The notes beneath the pieces were generated by a model that saw nothing but the letters and a program-made list of their open reading frames with translations, ran no database searches and was not told the DNA's origin. Of a stretch of DNA of 64,000 nucleotides, positions 61,319 to 64,000 are shown in pieces. The position numbers were made by a program, and so were the translations under genes. Source of the stretch: Actinoplanes sp. NBRC 103695 (lineage in GTDB: Bacteria; Actinomycetota; Actinomycetes; Mycobacteriales; Micromonosporaceae); NCBI RefSeq assembly GCF_030269485.1, contig NZ_BSTL01000029.1, positions 57,634 to 121,633 on the forward strand, read 5' to 3'. The number at the start of each line of letters is the position of its first letter. Within the stretch, counting starts at the first letter, position 1.

Positions 61319-62338
61319 ATGGCGGCGACCATCAGGGATGTGGCACGGGCTGCGGGCGTATCGCCGGCGACCGTGTCGTACTACCTGAACGACACCAAGC
61401 CGCTGACCGCAGAGACCGGCCGGCGCATCGAGAAGGCGATGGCTGACCTCCAGTTCCGCCGCAACCCGGTCGCCCGCGCCCTGGCCAGCCGCCGGTCGAG
61501 GATCATCGCCCTGGCCTACCCGTTCGGCGTCGGCCACGAGTCCTACTCCGCCCGGCAGTTCATCGTCGGCGCCGCCCGGGCCGCCGCCGCCCTGGACTAC
61601 AACCTCGTGGTGTGGCCGGTCGAGGACGACGGCCTGGAGCTGGCGAAACTGGCCGAGCAGGGTCTGGTCGACGGTGTCCTGCTGATGGACGTCCGCGACG
61701 ACGACCCGCGCGTCGACGCCCTCGCCAAGATCGGCGTTCCCGCCGCCCTGATCGGCCGCACCGGCGACGCCGTCACGCTGCCGTACGTCGACATCGACTT
61801 CGACGCGTCGGTGCGGCTGGCCGCCGACCACCTGCTCGACCTGGGACACCGCCGCATCGTGCTGGTCAACGGCGATCCCGACCAGGGCAACCTGCACGGG
61901 TACGGGCCCTACTACCGCACCGAGGGGGCGTACCGGAATCTCATGGGTGAGTGGGGCCTGGAGCCGGCGGTGATGCTCTGCGGCCAGACCGTCGTCGCCG
62001 GCCGGGCCGCGGCCGGCCGGCTGCTGGCGGATTTCCCCGACGCGACCGCCGTCATCGTGATGAACGAGCTGCCGGCGCCCGGCTTGACCGCCGAGCTGAT
62101 CCACCGCGGCCGGTCCGTCCCCGCCGACATCTCGGTGATGTCCCTCTACAGCACGGTCAACGTGGCCGCGATGTCCACGCCGAACCTGACCACGGTCACC
62201 ACCCCCGGCACCGAGCTGGGCGCCCTCGGCGTCGAGGCGCTCCTCAAGCACCTGGGCGGCTTCCCAGTCCCGCCGGTCCTGGTCACCGGCCGCCTCGTGA
62301 TCGGCGCGTCGACCGGACCGCGGGCAGACGCAGCTTGA
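61319..62338 (+). CDS. LacI-family transcriptional repressor
   Basis: A 339-aa regulator. The N-terminal helix-turn-helix is TIRDVARAAGVSPATVSYYL, with the hinge at about residues 47-60, then a periplasmic-binding-protein-like sugar domain (VDGVLLMDV, LGHRRIVLVNGD, SVMSLYS). It most likely represses the divergent sugar-uptake operon and itself through the three 16-bp operators, released by the imported sugar or a derivative. It converges on the PBP gene with only 4 bp between stops. Confidence 0.93.
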   Translation: MAATIRDVARAAGVSPATVSYYLNDTKPLTAETGRRIEKAMADLQFRRNPVARALASRRSRIIALAYPFGVGHESYSARQFIVGAARAAAALDYNLVVWPVEDDGLELAKLAEQGLVDGVLLMDVRDDDPRVDALAKIGVPAALIGRTGDAVTLPYVDIDFDASVRLAADHLLDLGHRRIVLVNGDPDQGNLHGYGPYYRTEGAYRNLMGEWGLEPAVMLCGQTVVAGRAAAGRLLADFPDATAVIVMNELPAPGLTAELIHRGRSVPADISVMSLYSTVNVAAMSTPNLTTVTTPGTELGALGVEALLKHLGGFPVPPVLVTGRLVIGASTGPRADAA

Positions 62339-62342
62339 GGGC

Positions 62343-64000
62343 TTACTCCTCGCCGTTCTCCTGACCGTCGCCCTGATCGGTGTCGTCCGGTGGCTGCTCC
62401 TGGTCCCCGCCGGACTGGTCGCCCTCGTTCTGGTCGCCCTCGTTCTCGTCCGAGTTCGTCGGAGGGTTCTGGCCGCCAGGGTTCTGGCCACCCTCGTTCT
62501 GGCCACCGGTCGGGCCGTCCTCGCAGAATTCGGCGCCCAGAAGCTCGCACCCGGGGTTCTTGGGCTTCTCCGGCGGCTTGCCGTTGCCCTTGCCCGGGTC
62601 GCCGATCTCGACGTTCGGCGGGAAATCGTCCTTCTTCGCGTCCAGTGCCTTGTTGGCGAGGTCCATGAAGACCTTCCAGGTTTCCCCCGGAACCGAGCCG
62701 CCGGTCATGCCCTTCCTGCCCTTCGGCGTCGAGTAGATGGGCAGGAGCTGCATCTTGTCCTTGACGACCTTCTCCCTGCCGATCCAGACCGACGCGGCGA
62801 GGTGCGGGGTGCCGCCGACGAACCAGGCGTCACCGTTCTCGCCGTTGTCGCCGTTCTTGTACTCCCACGTGCCGGACTTGCCGATAGCGTCGTAGCCGTT
62901 CTTCAACGACTTGTCGTTCGCTCCCGGGATCTTCTGCAGCACGTGATCGATCGCCGCGACGACGTTCTCGTCGAAGGCCTGCTTCTTCTGGACCTTCTCG
63001 GCCTTGTACGCCTTGAACTTGCCGGTCGCGTTGTCGCGCTTCTGCACCGACTTGACGAAGTGCGCCTTGTAGCTGACGCCCTTGTTCGCCAGCGTCGCCA
63101 CGCCGTTCGCGTGGTCGAGCGGTGTGATCGCGTACTGGCCGTACCCGATCTCGTTGCCGAGCTGCGCCTTCAGCTTCTCCTTGTCGGTGACCTTGTTCAG
63201 GTCGATGCGGCCTTCCTGGCCGGAGATGAAGTTGATGCCGGCCTTGTGCGCCGCCTCGGCCACCTTGTCCGAACCGAGGTCCGCGGCCAGGTGGTAGAAG
63301 GGGAAGTTGTACGACTGGACGGTTGCCACGTCCAGCGGGCACCGCCGCTTGTCACAGGTCAGCTTCGTACGGCCGGAATTGCTGATCTTGCTGCCGTCGA
63401 TCTTCTTCAGCTCGGCGTCCCAGGTCGTGCGGAAGCTGTAGCCGGCACTCAGTGCGGCGAGCAGCGTGTAGATCTTGAAAGACGAGCCCGGCGGCCGGCC
63501 ACCGCCGATGAAGTCGCCGGTGTCGTTGTAGTTCGGGCCGGCGTAGTCCCAGCCGACACCGTCCGGGCCGCCGTAGTAGGCGAGCACGCGGCCGGTCTCC
63601 GGGTCCACCGCGACCAGGGCCGTCTTGTACGTCTTGTCGAACTTGTTCAGCGGCGAGTCGTCGTTCGCCCGGTTCGCGGCGGTCTCGGCCGCCTTCTGCA
63701 CCTCAGGATCGATCGTCGTGGTGATCCGCAGACCACCCTTGGACTGCTCCTCGTCGGAAATGCCCAACGCCCGGAGCTCGGCCTTGACGTATTTGATGAT
63801 CTTGCCGGTCGCGGCCTTGCTGCTGCAGTCCGTCCGGCACTTGTTCGGGTCGAACTTCTGGACCGGCGGGTAGGCGGCCGGCATGTCGGCCGGTTTGATC
63901 CAGCCCTTCTCGACCATGTTGTTCAGGGTGTACTGCCAGCGCTCCTGAGCGGCCGGCAGGTTGTTCTGCGGGTCGTAGCCGCGGTGGGTCGCGGACGGCT
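62343..64000 (-). CDS. Bifunctional penicillin-binding protein, C-terminal part (5' end outside window)
   Basis: The frame is open to the window edge, so the N-terminus and the glycosyltransferase domain are missing. The visible part starts in the linker (YDPQNNLPAAQERWQYTLNN, just before the Met at 63917). The transpeptidase motifs are PPGSSFK (Ser-x-x-Lys), SYN and KSGTW. PBP1-type enzymes polymerise and cross-link peptidoglycan outside the membrane. The last about 70 residues form an acidic low-complexity tail rich in GGQN, GDQ and E. It is a housekeeping-type gene and the window gives no link to the cluster beyond proximity. Confidence 0.92.
   Translation of the reverse strand, partial: PSATHRGYDPQNNLPAAQERWQYTLNNMVEKGWIKPADMPAAYPPVQKFDPNKCRTDCSSKAATGKIIKYVKAELRALGISDEEQSKGGLRITTTIDPEVQKAAETAANRANDDSPLNKFDKTYKTALVAVDPETGRVLAYYGGPDGVGWDYAGPNYNDTGDFIGGGRPPGSSFKIYTLLAALSAGYSFRTTWDAELKKIDGSKISNSGRTKLTCDKRRCPLDVATVQSYNFPFYHLAADLGSDKVAEAAHKAGINFISGQEGRIDLNKVTDKEKLKAQLGNEIGYGQYAITPLDHANGVATLANKGVSYKAHFVKSVQKRDNATGKFKAYKAEKVQKKQAFDENVVAAIDHVLQKIPGANDKSLKNGYDAIGKSGTWEYKNGDNGENGDAWFVGGTPHLAASVWIGREKVVKDKMQLLPIYSTPKGRKGMTGGSVPGETWKVFMDLANKALDAKKDDFPPNVEIGDPGKGNGKPPEKPKNPGCELLGAEFCEDGPTGGQNEGGQNPGGQNPPTNSDENEGDQNEGDQSGGDQEQPPDDTDQGDGQENGEE

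Noticed and set aside
1..64000. CRISPR arrays, tRNA or rRNA genes, insertion sequences, PKS genes
   Set aside because: I looked for spaced repeats, cloverleaf-like segments, transposases with inverted repeats and ketosynthase/acyltransferase modules and found none. The only thiolase-fold protein is the free-standing KAS III-like one.

Overview
This is high-GC actinomycete DNA. GTG starts, ATGA/GTGA stop-start overlaps and the gene families point to a Streptomyces/Micromonosporaceae-type organism, and an Actinoplanes-like host is my guess from gene content. About 51 kb of the window is one nonribosomal peptide (NRPS) gene cluster. The right-hand 13 kb is ordinary flanking chromosome: secreted peptidases, a murG, a sugar-uptake operon with its LacI regulator, and a penicillin-binding protein that runs off the window.

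Layout. 1-2496 (-): an alr-ddl-murF run supplying UDP-MurNAc-pentapeptide, with alr cut by the window edge. 2600-4804: TylF-type methyltransferase, LuxR regulator, NTF2-like protein. 4946-10023 (+): antiporter, MbtH, NRPS1 (docking-C-A-T) and a coupled 95-aa ORF. 10245-11992 (-): StrR/ParB-type regulator and an Aat-like aminoacyl-tRNA transferase. 12075-16928 (+): type II thioesterase, membrane desaturase, ATP-grasp ligase, LVIVD/PA-domain protein. 16970-22248 (-): a carbamoylation cassette (SGNH hydrolase, 28-aa microprotein, double haem-oxygenase-like protein, carbamoyltransferase, 41-aa SxtJ-like microprotein). 22342-39161 (+): GNAT, second desaturase, ornithine N-hydroxylase, MbtH, amidinotransferase, heterodimeric ABC exporter, NRPS2 (A-T-C-A-T) and NRPS3 (C-A-T-TE). 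39265-50918 (-): one eleven-gene run holding a SyrB2-like halogenase, a free carrier protein, a KAS III-like acyltransferase, NRPS4 (C remnant-A-T), an FAD oxidase, an F420-type reductase, an Asp/Asn-hydroxylase-like enzyme, LmbB1-, LmbB2- and LmbA-like genes and piperazate synthase.

How the genes may work together. Three unusual building blocks can be read from the genes: piperazate (N-hydroxylase 23961-25655 plus KtzT-like synthase 39265-39933), a 4-alkyl-L-proline derivative (lincomycin-type LmbB2, LmbB1, LmbA and LmbY homologues at 39959-45046), and a residue chlorinated on a carrier (46428-50918). The A domain of the terminal module NRPS3 has lost its ATP-binding and catalytic motifs. 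I therefore infer that a residue activated by NRPS4 and chlorinated by the SyrB2-like enzyme is delivered in trans to NRPS3, as SyrB1/SyrB2/SyrC do for SyrE, with a KAS III-fold protein doing the transfer. Amidino transfer and O-carbamoylation genes match the saxitoxin parts sxtG and sxtI-L. I do not recognise a known product for this combination. The predicted product is a small, heavily modified peptide. The alr-ddl-murF run and the murG nearby make cell-wall precursor synthesis a possible target or self-protection point, but this is inference.
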